Positions 16,883-25,896 of a DNA stretch of 64,000 nucleotides are shown here, piece after piece. Below the pieces are notes generated by a model, which saw only the letters and a list, made by a program, of their open reading frames with translations, made no database searches and was not told the origin of the DNA. The stretch comes from JANQOZ01 sp045106555 (GTDB taxonomy: Bacteria > Pseudomonadota > Gammaproteobacteria > Xanthomonadales > SZUA-38). Both the position numbers and the translations under genes were made by a program. The stretch is from NCBI GenBank assembly GCA_045106555.1, contig JBGCET010000008.1, forward strand, positions 186,001-250,000. Reading direction: 5' to 3'. How positions within the stretch are numbered: the stretch's first letter is position 1; each line of letters starts with the position of its first letter.

Positions 16883-18136
16883 CGCGGCAAACGTTCCTGG
16901 CAACTGCAAACCTCGCACATCCTGCCCGGCCGGCTGTTGGTAGGCGCGAAGGTCGAACTCCTGCAGTATTGCCAGCAGATGATCGAACAGGTCTGCCTGA
17001 ATCGCCTCGTACTCATTCCATTGGGTGGTACTGGTGAAACAATAAATTTCCACCGCCAACCCTTCCGGCCCGGGCTGCAGCTGACGCACCAAGAGCGTCA
17101 TGTCTTTACGAATTTTATCGTTATTTTTCAAATAATTATGAACATAAGCCCGAAACGTTCCCAAATTGGTTAAACGCCGTAGGTTGACGTCCTTATCTGT
17201 TGTCCGTGACAACTTGCTGTTGTAATCAGCGAGCTCCTGACGTTTTTCAGTGATGTAATTTTCCAACAGCGCAAAGCGAGTGAAACGGTCCGCTTCCGCG
17301 TCGGTGAGAAACCGCACCGAAGACATATCCATCAACAACGACCGTTTGATTCGCCGCCCGCCCGATGCCGACATGCCGCGCCAGTTTCGAAATGAATCGG
17401 AAATCAGTTTATGGGTGGGAATGGTGGTGATGGTTTTGTCCCAGTTCTGCACTCGTACCGTGTGCAGTTCCACGTCAATGACATCGCCATCAGCGTTGTA
17501 TTGGGGCATCTCAATCCAGTCGCCCACTCGCACCATATCCAAACTCGCCAGTTGAATACTGGCCACAAACGACAAAATGGTGTCCTTAAATACCAGCAGC
17601 AACACCGCGGTCAGGGCTCCCAGCCCGGACAACAGAATCAACGGTGATTTGTCCAAAACGGCGGAGATCACCATGATGGCACCCACGCAGAACAACACGA
17701 TCTGGGCGACCTGAATGTACCCTTTGATGGGATGCAAATGGGACTTGGGGCGTCGCTCGTACAGCGCATTGAGCGCATTGAGCATCGCACTGACACCCAA
17801 CACCAGAACCAACGCCATCAGGGCCGTTGCCACATTCTGGATGATATTGATGCCCTGCTCACCCAGATGAGGCACCCAGGGCGCACCAAGATAGATCACG
17901 ATGGGAACCAGTAGCTGAGCCAGTCGTGCCACCACACGATGCTCTATGATCACGTCGTCCCAGGTGCTCTTACTGGCTTTGGCCAGAGCATGCAGCGCAC
18001 GAGTAATAACCCGTTTAGCTACCATATCCGCCAGCCAGGCGGCAATCACCAGCGCCAGCAACCCAGCACTGGTGAGCAACCAGGGGCTGGCCTGATCAAT
18101 CAATTCCCTCAGCTGTTTAGTCAAAGATTCCAACAT
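16874..18136 (-). CDS. ybdG: MscS-family mechanosensitive channel, YbdG-like
   Basis: A 420-residue inner-membrane protein with about five hydrophobic segments in the first half (for example SWLLTSAGLLALVIAAWLA near the N-terminus) and the MscS pore and beta domain around ILSFVASIQLASLDMVRVGDWIEMP. The C-terminal half carries the block typical of E. coli YbdG, DKTITTIPTHKLISDSFRNW, followed by SGGRRIKRSLLMDMSSVRFL. Length (YbdG is about 415 residues) and motifs agree. YbdG-type channels give small-conductance MscM activity and contribute to adaptation to osmotic change. The gene follows the M20 amidohydrolase gene by 16 nt on the same strand, so it may be the last gene of that unit. Confidence 0.85.
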   Translation of the reverse strand: MLESLTKQLRELIDQASPWLLTSAGLLALVIAAWLADMVAKRVITRALHALAKASKSTWDDVIIEHRVVARLAQLLVPIVIYLGAPWVPHLGEQGINIIQNVATALMALVLVLGVSAMLNALNALYERRPKSHLHPIKGYIQVAQIVLFCVGAIMVISAVLDKSPLILLSGLGALTAVLLLVFKDTILSFVASIQLASLDMVRVGDWIEMPQYNADGDVIDVELHTVRVQNWDKTITTIPTHKLISDSFRNWRGMSASGGRRIKRSLLMDMSSVRFLTDAEADRFTRFALLENYITEKRQELADYNSKLSRTTDKDVNLRRLTNLGTFRAYVHNYLKNNDKIRKDMTLLVRQLQPGPEGLAVEIYCFTSTTQWNEYEAIQADLFDHLLAILQEFDLRAYQQPAGQDVRGLQLPGTFAASD

Positions 18137-18152
18137 AAGGTTTGCTCAACTG

Positions 18153-19487
18153 TCAGTTGGAAACCGGCATCAGTTCCTGCAGCGCCACCACCGTTGCTGC
18201 CACGCCGGAACGCACAGCAGGCTCTGGTGAAATGCGAAACAGCGGTGAGTGATGGGAGGGCACTGGAGCGCCACCCGCGGCTTCCCGGGCAAAATCTTCT
18301 GCGGGCGTGCCGCCGACCTGAAAATAGACGCTGGGAATGGCCGGATCGTTGGTGAAGTACGGAAAATCCTCTCCTCCCATGCCCTGACGATCGTAGTCGA
18401 CGAGAATTTCTTCTCCCAGCTCCGCACGCCAGGCAACGTTTAACTGGTCCACCAATGGCCCATGGTTAAGAGTGACCGGCAGCGTACCCTTGTTTTCAAC
18501 AATCGGCAGGCGGTCTTCCGGCAGACCGGCAGCGCGCCCCACGTGCTCGGCAATTCGGCTGATGCCATCGAGCAGACGCGTGCGCGTCTCCTGAGTGTCC
18601 GACCGGACAGTTACTTCCAGCCGAGCCTCCTCACTGATGACGTTGCGTTTGTTACCGGCACGGAAAACCCCGACTGTCACCACCCCCGGCTCTCGGGGAG
18701 ATAGCTCTCTGGAAACCAGCGTTTGCAGCGCTAAAACGATCTGAGCACCAACAACCACTGGGTCTTTGCCACGATGGGGGCTGGCTCCATGGGCGCCGAT
18801 GCCCCGCACAATGATGTCCACGCTGTCCACACCGGAATAGGCTGCGCTGGGAGCGGCATAAACCTTACCCGCTTCAAGTTCTGCGGAAACGTGAAACGCC
18901 AGCGCATAATCGGGCTGGCCAAACCGCTCCCAGATTTGATCTTCGCGCATGGTCTTGGCACCCGAGATCTTCCACTCTTCTGCCGGCTGCCCGACCAACA
19001 TCAAGGTGCCTGACCACTGATCCCGGTTAGCGACCATTTGACGGGCCGTGCCAATTAACGCCGTAACATGGACATCGTGACCGCAGGCATGCATGACCGG
19101 GAAACTTTGCCCTTCTGAGTTTTCTTTAACCACCGTGGACTTGTACGGCAGGTCGGTAAGTTCCTCCACCGGCAGGCCGTCCATATCCGCCCGCATCATC
19201 ACCATTGGACCTGGGCCGTTTTTCAACAGCGCTACCAGGCCTGTCTTACCCACGCCCTCAGTGACCTCATAACCCAGCTCTCGCAGCTCTCCAGCCAATT
19301 TTCCGGCGGTCTCCATTTCCATAAAAGACAGTTCGGGATTGGCGTGAAAGTGTTTGAACAGTGGCCCCAGATGTTGGTCATAGTCCTTGCTGATGGCCTG
19401 CTCAAGCTCGCTGGCTGCCGCAATCTGAGACACTGCCAACAAACACCCGGCCAGCGCTGCGTATCGGGTTGATGACCAACTACTCAT
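18153..19487 (-). CDS. Exported M20-family amidohydrolase
   Basis: A 444-residue metal-dependent amidohydrolase of the M20D group (hippurate, IAA-amino-acid and N-acyl-amino-acid hydrolases). Residues 1-26 form a signal peptide ending AAAS, so the enzyme is probably periplasmic. Metal-site blocks are visible: MMRADMDGLPVEE, MHACGHDVHVTALIG, QPAEEWKISGAKTM and, near the C-terminus, GGEDFPYF and PSHHSPLF. The dimerisation domain holds the GIGAHGASPHRGKDPV segment. The start overlaps the stop of the cyclophilin gene by 8 nt. The substrate is an N-acyl or peptide amide; specificity cannot be read. Confidence 0.88.
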   Translation of the reverse strand: MSSWSSTRYAALAGCLLAVSQIAAASELEQAISKDYDQHLGPLFKHFHANPELSFMEMETAGKLAGELRELGYEVTEGVGKTGLVALLKNGPGPMVMMRADMDGLPVEELTDLPYKSTVVKENSEGQSFPVMHACGHDVHVTALIGTARQMVANRDQWSGTLMLVGQPAEEWKISGAKTMREDQIWERFGQPDYALAFHVSAELEAGKVYAAPSAAYSGVDSVDIIVRGIGAHGASPHRGKDPVVVGAQIVLALQTLVSRELSPREPGVVTVGVFRAGNKRNVISEEARLEVTVRSDTQETRTRLLDGISRIAEHVGRAAGLPEDRLPIVENKGTLPVTLNHGPLVDQLNVAWRAELGEEILVDYDRQGMGGEDFPYFTNDPAIPSVYFQVGGTPAEDFAREAAGGAPVPSHHSPLFRISPEPAVRSGVAATVVALQELMPVSN

Positions 19488-19911
19488 CGCTGATCACCAC
19501 TCGGGTCATGGTATCGCCCTGCTCAATGGCATCGACGACGTCCTGGCCGTCCAGCACTTTGCCAAATACTGAATGGCGCCCGTCCAAATGAGGACACGGC
19601 ACGTGGGTAATGAAAAATTGTGATCCGTTGGTATTGGGGCCGGCATTGGCCATTGACAGAACGCCCGGTCCGTCATGCTTGAGTTCAGCGTCGAACTCAT
19701 CATCAAATCGATACCCCGGCCCGCCTCGCCCGCTACCTTCCGGGCATCCAGCCTGAACCATGAAATCCGGGATCACGCGATGAAACGTTAACCCATCATA
19801 GAAACCCTCGCCTGCGAGTTTTTCAAAGTTAGCGACGGTTGCCGGAACCTTTTGGTCATGAAGCTCAAGGCGAATGGTTCCTCGGCTGGTTTCAATGGTT
19901 GCAGTTTTCAT
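19480..19911 (-). CDS. ppiB: Cyclophilin-type peptidyl-prolyl cis-trans isomerase
   Basis: A 143-residue cytosolic cyclophilin that catalyses prolyl isomerisation. Typical blocks are FHRVIPDFMVQAG, SMANAGPNTNGSQFFIT and LDGRHSVFGKVLDGQDVVD. The active-site Arg, Phe, Met, Gln and His positions are retained. There is no signal peptide, which favours the PpiB form over PpiA. The ATG at 19911 has an AAGGGAA Shine-Dalgarno sequence. It is the first gene of a minus-strand unit with the amidohydrolase and possibly the mechanosensitive channel. Confidence 0.93.
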   Translation of the reverse strand: MKTATIETSRGTIRLELHDQKVPATVANFEKLAGEGFYDGLTFHRVIPDFMVQAGCPEGSGRGGPGYRFDDEFDAELKHDGPGVLSMANAGPNTNGSQFFITHVPCPHLDGRHSVFGKVLDGQDVVDAIEQGDTMTRVVISDE

Positions 19912-20115
19912 GTGCTGATTTCCCTTGCTGATTTTCCAGGTGTTATGCGAAAAAACTGCGCACACGGTACTCAATTCCTGTGACGGCTGCCACAGATATA
20001 CATTCAGTTACTCGGTGATTTCCTTTGTTTTCCTAACGTAATAAGCCACTTACCTCGGTTCGCAAGACTCTCGTTTTAGCCCAGACCCGGGCCAGCGCGA
20101 AAGGAATTGCCAGCC

Positions 20116-20559
20116 ATGAAACTCAGTGACAACCGATTACTCAAACCCCTCGCCATTGTCGCGGTACTGTTGCTCAACGCCTGCGCGAGCACCCCTGAGG
20201 GTTACACAATGGTAGCGACGTCCAAAGCGCCTGACACGGAAACTGGCGCCGGATGCAACGCCTTTGGCGTGCTGGAAGACGAATTACTCGCAGTTCCTAC
20301 CCAGAAGATTCGTTTTGATGTCCAGGTGGTGGGCAGCAGCGAAATTGCCGAGCAGTGCTCTGCCAGCCAGGAAAACGGCGCCGTCTGGGGCTGTTACCGC
20401 AAGGAATCGGGTAAAGCCTATATCGTGGGCAAGGATTGGAAGGTTTACTGGCACGAGTGGTGCCACGCCAAGTTTGGCCCAGCGCACGTCAGCTTGGCCG
20501 CCAGCGGGCGCACACCGCGGAGCTACATGCACTACATCGCCAGCAACCAGGCGCCCTAG
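20116..20559 (+). CDS. Small lipoprotein with HExxH motif
   Basis: A 147-residue predicted lipoprotein. The signal peptide (LLKPLAIVAVLLLNAC) ends in a lipobox with Cys23. The mature part has further cysteines and near its end the sequence YWHEWCHAKFGPAH, where His113-Glu114-x-x-His117 fits a zinc metalloprotease active site and His124 could be a third ligand. The ATG at 20116 is preceded by AAGGA with a 10-nt spacer; an in-frame TTG at 20107 is less likely. I do not recognise the family. It could be a minimal gluzincin-like peptidase or simply a metal-binding lipoprotein. It is convergent with the lamin-tail gene, 25 nt apart. Confidence 0.65.
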   Translation: MKLSDNRLLKPLAIVAVLLLNACASTPEGYTMVATSKAPDTETGAGCNAFGVLEDELLAVPTQKIRFDVQVVGSSEIAEQCSASQENGAVWGCYRKESGKAYIVGKDWKVYWHEWCHAKFGPAHVSLAASGRTPRSYMHYIASNQAP

Positions 20560-20584
20560 CGCAAGACCAAAAGTTTACCTTCGC

Positions 20585-22447
20585 TCAGTTTGGGCTGGCG
20601 AGGGGGTCGACGCGAGGCGGCTCAGCTAATGGGTCGCGCTCCTCGATGGGGGTAAACTCAATGAAGAATAACGGCACATCCACCGGAGAAGCGACAAACG
20701 CCGCCAACTCCAGCTGGCAATTCAATGGCCGAGGAAAACTACGTCGGGCCAGGACAACTGCCGACGCCTCAGCCAGGGTCATGTCGCCGTCCAGTTCGTC
20801 GGACTGATCCCTCAAGGTTTCATCAATATCATCATGGGCAACCACAAAACTCTCACCAGGCTTAAGCTCTCCCGTTAAAGGAATCTCCGCTCGTGGCCGG
20901 ATGGCCTCCGGGGGGTAAATTTCCAAGAAGTATCCGGCTTCGGTCATATCAATGGTGCCGGCTGAACTGTTCACCAGGCGCAATGCGCCACGTCCCTCTT
21001 CCAGCAGCAACAGATCAGCAATCACCAAATCGTTTTGAACAACGGAACAATCGCGCTGTCCAGCAAGGCCCGCCGATCGCTGCCAGCCATCGGCAGAAAA
21101 GCTGTCAAGTTCGAAGGCATCGCGACCACACATCCGAGCGCGCCGGCCAAGCTGGGCGGTTGCGCCATCGGCCGAAAACAAGGGAGTCGACAGATCAGCC
21201 TGATCGCTGACGCTACCCACGGAGTCTACGACGTAGCCACTAAGATACTCATGAGTACCCATCAGGCGTTCCATCTTGTGCTCAGCCGGACTGGGTGCCG
21301 ATGTGCCCGCCACCCGGTTACGAGACCCCCGATACGCGGCCGCCGTCAGCGCTTCTGCGCACTCGCAGTTAGACACCGAGACCGGTTGATGGAGGTCCAG
21401 AAAGTCCCCGGGAGCCATAGCCAGATGCGGAACTACCTGGTTGGCTTTTTCGGCCAGCGGCGAATTTTGTGCGGCGACCAGAAACCCTTTGCCTGGCTCA
21501 ACCTCACCGATCAGTGGAAGTACAACCGACGCCTGGGCCTGGTCTCGATAAGCGATACCCAGTCGGTATCCGGCGGCAGCCAAATCCAGCGGTTGGTCGG
21601 TGTGATTCACCAGCCACGCATGACCGCCACCTGTCGCGTCGGCAGAAAATTCCCGCAGCAACAGTTCGTCTGCCACGTTGTCGTCATCGTCTGTGCCGTC
21701 ACACTGGTGGGCTGGGGCTACGCTTCCAGGTGTCGCTGCAACCCACTGACTGGCCAGCTCAAAGTCGTCGTCGTCATTACTGTCTGCGGTGCAGGCTGTG
21801 GGCACACGGCGATAGGTTGTTGTTTCCCGATAATCCGGATTGGGTAACCAGCTATCGTCTTCACTACCGCCGCGCTCGCCAACGGAGTCTCTGGCCAGGG
21901 TATCGGTCTGCAGCGCTTCAACGCCGGCCAACACAATGGCATCAGCCATCTGGGGCAACGCTGCGCTGCCGGCTTCAACCGCAGCGGCCATACAGCTACA
22001 GGTCTGAGCCAGCGCAATGGGGCGTTGGGGGCTGGAAAAGCGAATCCGTTGATCCAATTGGCTGCGGGCCCAGCCACTGCTGGCGCCGCAAGCGCAGCCG
22101 TCGGCTGAACCAACCGCGGTGACCACGTCAGTCGCGCTTCCTGGCACACGGGTTACCGCCACCGCCACTGCAGCCTGGGCGGCATTACAATCACCCCAGG
22201 CGGCGGCTACCGCCTGAGCGGCCCGAGCCGGCTCATACCCTTGGTCCAGTAATTCGCCGGTGACCTCACCGGGATCTCGCTCCTGTTCCAGCGCTTCATC
22301 AATGAGGCTCAGCATCGCCCCGGACTGCGCCCAGACCGGCATAGCGACCATCAACAGCAGGGACAAAACCGCAGCCAGACAACGGGGACCGGCGGTCTTG
22401 CCGCCACGAGTTGCATCCAACGATGCGACAACTAAATTGGCGTTCAT
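20585..22447 (-). CDS. Secreted protein with two lamin-tail-like repeats
   Basis: A 620-residue exported protein of unknown function. The ATG at 22447 is preferred over an in-frame TTG at 22489. A signal peptide ends near residue 40 (LLMVAMPVWAQ). An Ala- and Cys-rich N-terminal region follows with paired cysteines (DGCACGASS, AQTCSCMA). Two related segments, about residues 260-326 and 472-540, share the pattern of a strand, LVN, an xAGYxL block, PL.GE.(K/E)PGxxF and VA, typical of lamin-tail (LTD) beta domains. Asp-rich stretches (SNDDDDFE, DGTDDDD) lie just before the first repeat. LTD modules often occur on secreted nucleases and surface proteins, but no nuclease motif is seen. It lies 52 nt downstream of the REC-EAL gene on the same strand. 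Confidence 0.6.
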   Translation of the reverse strand: MNANLVVASLDATRGGKTAGPRCLAAVLSLLLMVAMPVWAQSGAMLSLIDEALEQERDPGEVTGELLDQGYEPARAAQAVAAAWGDCNAAQAAVAVAVTRVPGSATDVVTAVGSADGCACGASSGWARSQLDQRIRFSSPQRPIALAQTCSCMAAAVEAGSAALPQMADAIVLAGVEALQTDTLARDSVGERGGSEDDSWLPNPDYRETTTYRRVPTACTADSNDDDDFELASQWVAATPGSVAPAHQCDGTDDDDNVADELLLREFSADATGGGHAWLVNHTDQPLDLAAAGYRLGIAYRDQAQASVVLPLIGEVEPGKGFLVAAQNSPLAEKANQVVPHLAMAPGDFLDLHQPVSVSNCECAEALTAAAYRGSRNRVAGTSAPSPAEHKMERLMGTHEYLSGYVVDSVGSVSDQADLSTPLFSADGATAQLGRRARMCGRDAFELDSFSADGWQRSAGLAGQRDCSVVQNDLVIADLLLLEEGRGALRLVNSSAGTIDMTEAGYFLEIYPPEAIRPRAEIPLTGELKPGESFVVAHDDIDETLRDQSDELDGDMTLAEASAVVLARRSFPRPLNCQLELAAFVASPVDVPLFFIEFTPIEERDPLAEPPRVDPLASPN

Positions 22448-22499
22448 GGTGATAGTGTAATCAAATTTGGCTAAGCGTTGGAATTTCAACGCAAAAAGT

Positions 22500-23783
22500 T
22501 CACATTTGGAAGCGCTGGAATTGGTCGGTTACATGCAGGTCCCGAGGGGCTGGATGGGCCGGCGGCTGCGACATCCGTCGTTGTGGCCAAGCCAACAGTG
22601 CGTCCAGTTCCAAGGGTTTACTGAAGAAAAAGCCCTGAGCTTCGCCAAATCCCAAGGATTTCACCAACTGCCAGTCCTCAAACGATTCAATCCCTTCAGC
22701 CACACTTGCCAGGTTAAACTGATCTGCTAATTCCACGCAGTGCCGCAAAATCGCGGTCAGTTCATCATTCGATGCCGCTCCGGCAACAAATTGGCGATCG
22801 ACTTTCAGCTCGGTGAACGGCAAAGTTCGCAGGCGCTCCAAACTGGAAAAGCCTGTGCCGTAGTCGTCAACGGACAGACGGAAGCCTTGCAGGCGCAGAC
22901 GATTCAGGGTTTCCATGGCGGCCCTGGGCTCACCAAAACCCTGAGTTTCGGTAATTTCCAGCACCACAGTGTCCGGGTCGGCGTCAAATTCGCGGACTAA
23001 CGAGACAAACCGGTTGGTAAGGCTGAACGAATTGAGCTGCCCACTACCCACATTGACAGCTGCGTTAACCAGATACCCGGTTTCAGCCAGCTTCTGCTGC
23101 GCATCAAGCACTTGTCGCAGCATTTCCAGCAAAAACGGATCGGACAATGGAGACGCTTCCACCTGAGGCATAAACTGGGCGGGAGCAATCAACCCATGTT
23201 GTGGGTGCTGCCAACGTGCAAGCGCTTCAATGCCGGTTATTTGCTGGGTGCGGGCATCAACAATTGGGTGAAAGCGCGCGCGTATATCGCCGTCAGCCAA
23301 CGCCTGCTCGAAGGCGTTGAGGCTGAATTGAAAGCGATTGGTGTTTTGACAAACCTCTTCCTCGGGTCCGAGCACGGTCAGCATTTCCGCCAGTTTGTGC
23401 AGTGAAAACGGTTTTGCCAGCGTCCCTGCGACATCAAGCCCACTGAAATCCGCCTGAGTCGCAGCGGTGGCCAATAACCTGGGATCATTGCCACTGATGA
23501 TAATAACCTTGCCAGCATATCCGCGGTCTGCCAGATGAGACAGCACCAAAAACCCGTCCCCGTCCGGCAGAACCAGATCGCACACCACCAGATCTACGTC
23601 GTGCGGCCCCAGCGTATCCAGTAAGGCCACCGCGTTGCCGCAACGCCTGACCAGCCGAACCTGGCTGTAGCCCTGTAACTTCAGCATCTTGAGCATAATT
23701 TCCCCTAAGCGGTGGTCATCTTCAATGACGACCGCCTTCAGAGATTGTTCAGTGTTGTCGATGTAAGTGTTTGTAGTGGTCAT
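22500..23783 (-). CDS. Response regulator with EAL c-di-GMP phosphodiesterase domain
   Basis: A 427-residue protein: receiver domain at about 15-135 (acidic pair in IEDDH, phospho-acceptor Asp69 in VVCDLVLPDGDG, Lys in AKPFSLHKL) joined to an EAL domain at about 155-405. The signature EALARW is intact, and the other catalytic positions are present: Asn in AVNVGSGQL, Glu in LEITETQGF, DDYGTGFSS, KVDRQF, VAEGIES and AQGFFFSKP. It should hydrolyse c-di-GMP under phosphorylation control, favouring motility. It is divergent from the REC-histidine kinase gene at 23892, a plausible partner that shares the 108-nt promoter region. Confidence 0.92.
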   Translation of the reverse strand: MTTTNTYIDNTEQSLKAVVIEDDHRLGEIMLKMLKLQGYSQVRLVRRCGNAVALLDTLGPHDVDLVVCDLVLPDGDGFLVLSHLADRGYAGKVIIISGNDPRLLATAATQADFSGLDVAGTLAKPFSLHKLAEMLTVLGPEEEVCQNTNRFQFSLNAFEQALADGDIRARFHPIVDARTQQITGIEALARWQHPQHGLIAPAQFMPQVEASPLSDPFLLEMLRQVLDAQQKLAETGYLVNAAVNVGSGQLNSFSLTNRFVSLVREFDADPDTVVLEITETQGFGEPRAAMETLNRLRLQGFRLSVDDYGTGFSSLERLRTLPFTELKVDRQFVAGAASNDELTAILRHCVELADQFNLASVAEGIESFEDWQLVKSLGFGEAQGFFFSKPLELDALLAWPQRRMSQPPAHPAPRDLHVTDQFQRFQM

Positions 23784-23891
23784 ATAAAGACCATCCGGAT
23801 CGCTTTTGAGCCTTGATTATGCGGGGCAACCTTAACCGCAGCTTGGCAAAGTGCATTGGCCCTGAAACAAACGGTAACGAGCAGACACCCG

Positions 23892-25094
23892 ATGAACGAA
23901 CGTGCCCTGGCTACCACCGCCAATATCAGCACAACCGCCGCAGACCCTCTGCCGGTGCAGTCGATAACGGCCGGCGCGAACCTCCTGTTGGTTGACGATG
24001 TGGTGGCAAATCTGACCTTGCTGCTGGATGTGTTGAAGGACGAGGGCTACCAGGTGCGGCCAGTAACTGATGGACGACAGGCTTTAAGAGCCGCCAAGGC
24101 GCAGCCGCCCGATCTCATCCTGCTGGATATTGATATGCCGACATTGGATGGGTTTGAGGTCTGTAAAACCCTCAAGCGCATGCCGGAAACCCAGCATATC
24201 CCGGTAATTTTTCTCAGCGCGTTTGATCAGCCTACCGACAAAGTGGCCGCGTTTTCCGCCGGTGGCGTTGACTATGTGACAAAGCCCTTTCAGATCGAAG
24301 AGGTGCTGCAGCGGGTTTCGACTCATCTTCACCTGGAGTCGCTCAAACGTTCCCTGGAGGGGCGCAATCAGGAACTTCAGGCACGCAACCGGGAATTGGA
24401 AAAACTACGCAAAACCCAGGCCAACCTGGTCCACATGATCGTTCATGACCTGCGCTCTCCCCTGGCTGGTGTCCTGGGATATCTGGAACTGCTCCAGATT
24501 GGCGGCGGCGATAGCCTGAGTCGAAAGATTCAGGATGACGTCAGTAGCGCCGTGGAAGCGTGCAACAGCGCCAATGATCTGGTGTCCTCGTTGTTGGATA
24601 TTGCGCGACTGGAGTCTTCGGCAATGCCGTTAGACATTGCCACCTTTGACCTGCGCGAGGTGGCGTTTAGCGCACTCAACACACAACACGCGGTGAAAGG
24701 CAGTCGTAACTTTTCTGTCCATCATGACGACGACCCTGTGCTGGTGAGTGCCGACAGCGGGTTAACTCACCGTGTGATTGTCAATCTGCTGCAAAACGCC
24801 GTGCGCGCTACCAACGATAATGGGCGCATTGACATCGAGGTGAGTCGTGAGGGCCAGCACGCTCGGCTTCAGGTCAAAGACAACGGCCGCGGCATTCACC
24901 CGGACCAGTTGCCCAAACTGTTTGAAAAATTCGCCCAGGCCGACCATCGCCGCCAACACCGAGACTCCGGCTTTGGGATTGGGCTGGCATTTTGTCGACT
25001 GGCCATGGAATCACAACAGGGCAGCGTCGATGTAGAAAGCCGCCCGGACGAGGGCAGTCGTTTCTGGATAACACTTCCTTTGGAATCTACCTGA
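23892..25094 (+). CDS. Cytosolic receiver-histidine kinase (REC-HisKA-HATPase)
   Basis: A 400-residue soluble hybrid kinase with an N-terminal receiver (LLLVDDVVANL, phospho-acceptor Asp79 in LILLDIDMPTLDG, Lys in VTKPFQIEEV). A coiled-coil linker (LEGRNQELQARNRELEKLRK) leads to a HisKA domain with His185 in MIVHDLRSPLAG and an HATPase domain (NLLQNAVRA, KDNGRGIHPDQL, GFGIGLAFCRLAM). No membrane segment is seen. The frame is open from a TTG at 23856, but the ATG at 23892 is the better start. It is followed 15 nt later by an OmpR-family regulator and is divergent from the REC-EAL protein, giving a three-gene signalling module next to the flagellar locus. Confidence 0.9.
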   Translation: MNERALATTANISTTAADPLPVQSITAGANLLLVDDVVANLTLLLDVLKDEGYQVRPVTDGRQALRAAKAQPPDLILLDIDMPTLDGFEVCKTLKRMPETQHIPVIFLSAFDQPTDKVAAFSAGGVDYVTKPFQIEEVLQRVSTHLHLESLKRSLEGRNQELQARNRELEKLRKTQANLVHMIVHDLRSPLAGVLGYLELLQIGGGDSLSRKIQDDVSSAVEACNSANDLVSSLLDIARLESSAMPLDIATFDLREVAFSALNTQHAVKGSRNFSVHHDDDPVLVSADSGLTHRVIVNLLQNAVRATNDNGRIDIEVSREGQHARLQVKDNGRGIHPDQLPKLFEKFAQADHRRQHRDSGFGIGLAFCRLAMESQQGSVDVESRPDEGSRFWITLPLEST

Positions 25095-25109
25095 CATGAG
25101 CACTAAACG

Positions 25110-25820
25110 ATGAATACCCCACTCAATCTGTTGACCGCCGATGATGATCTGGCCATTCGTTCGGTTATCGAACGACATTTCAGTGCCAGAGGTTTTAACG
25201 TCACCACCGCCGAAAACGGATTGTCGGCGTTAGACGCATTCAAGCGAGAACCCTTTGATCTGGCCGTATTGGATATCAATATGCCAGGCCTGGACGGCCT
25301 CTCGTTGTGCCGACATATTCGTGAGAAGGGGAATACTCCAGTGATCTTGCTAACCGCCAATGGCGAGGAAACCGACCGTATTGTGGGTCTGGAACTGGGT
25401 GCGGATGACTATATGTGTAAACCCTTCAGCGTGCGTGAGCTGGAAGCCCGGGTAAAGACCATCCTGCGCCGATGCGCAGACGAAGGGCCTGCCGCCAGCA
25501 ATGAATCAACCACCGAGCAGACACGGATATTTGGCAGCTGGACGTTGAATTTGTCGCGTCGGGAATTGCTCGACACCGACGAAAAACAGGTGCCTTTGAC
25601 GGGCGCGGAATATCGCCTTTTAGACGCATTAACCCGTCACCCCAATCGGGTATTGTCCAGGGACCAATTGATGAACATGACCCGAGGTCATGATGCGATG
25701 CCGTTTGATCGCAGTATCGATGTACAAATTGGCCGACTACGAAAGAAGCTGGGTGACAGCGGTAAACGACCTAACTTAATTAAGACGTTCCGCGGTGAGG
25801 GTTATGTGTTGACCGCGTAA
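25110..25820 (+). CDS. OmpR-family response regulator
   Basis: A 236-residue regulator with a receiver (TADDDLA, phospho-acceptor Asp55 in AVLDINMPGLDG, Thr in LLTAN, Lys in CKPFSVRELEA) and a winged-helix DNA-binding domain (LTGAEYRLLDALTRHPNRVLS, ending GEGYVLTA). It is directly downstream of the REC-histidine kinase and probably its output. It is convergent with flgN, 76 nt away. Targets cannot be read; c-di-GMP or motility genes are plausible from context. Confidence 0.9.
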   Translation: MNTPLNLLTADDDLAIRSVIERHFSARGFNVTTAENGLSALDAFKREPFDLAVLDINMPGLDGLSLCRHIREKGNTPVILLTANGEETDRIVGLELGADDYMCKPFSVRELEARVKTILRRCADEGPAASNESTTEQTRIFGSWTLNLSRRELLDTDEKQVPLTGAEYRLLDALTRHPNRVLSRDQLMNMTRGHDAMPFDRSIDVQIGRLRKKLGDSGKRPNLIKTFRGEGYVLTA

Positions 25821-25896
25821 GCGCCAGCAGTAGCCTGGCATTCGAGGTTGTGGGGAAAGACAGAACGTCGAACCGGTAGCCGAAGCCCGCGGGTTT

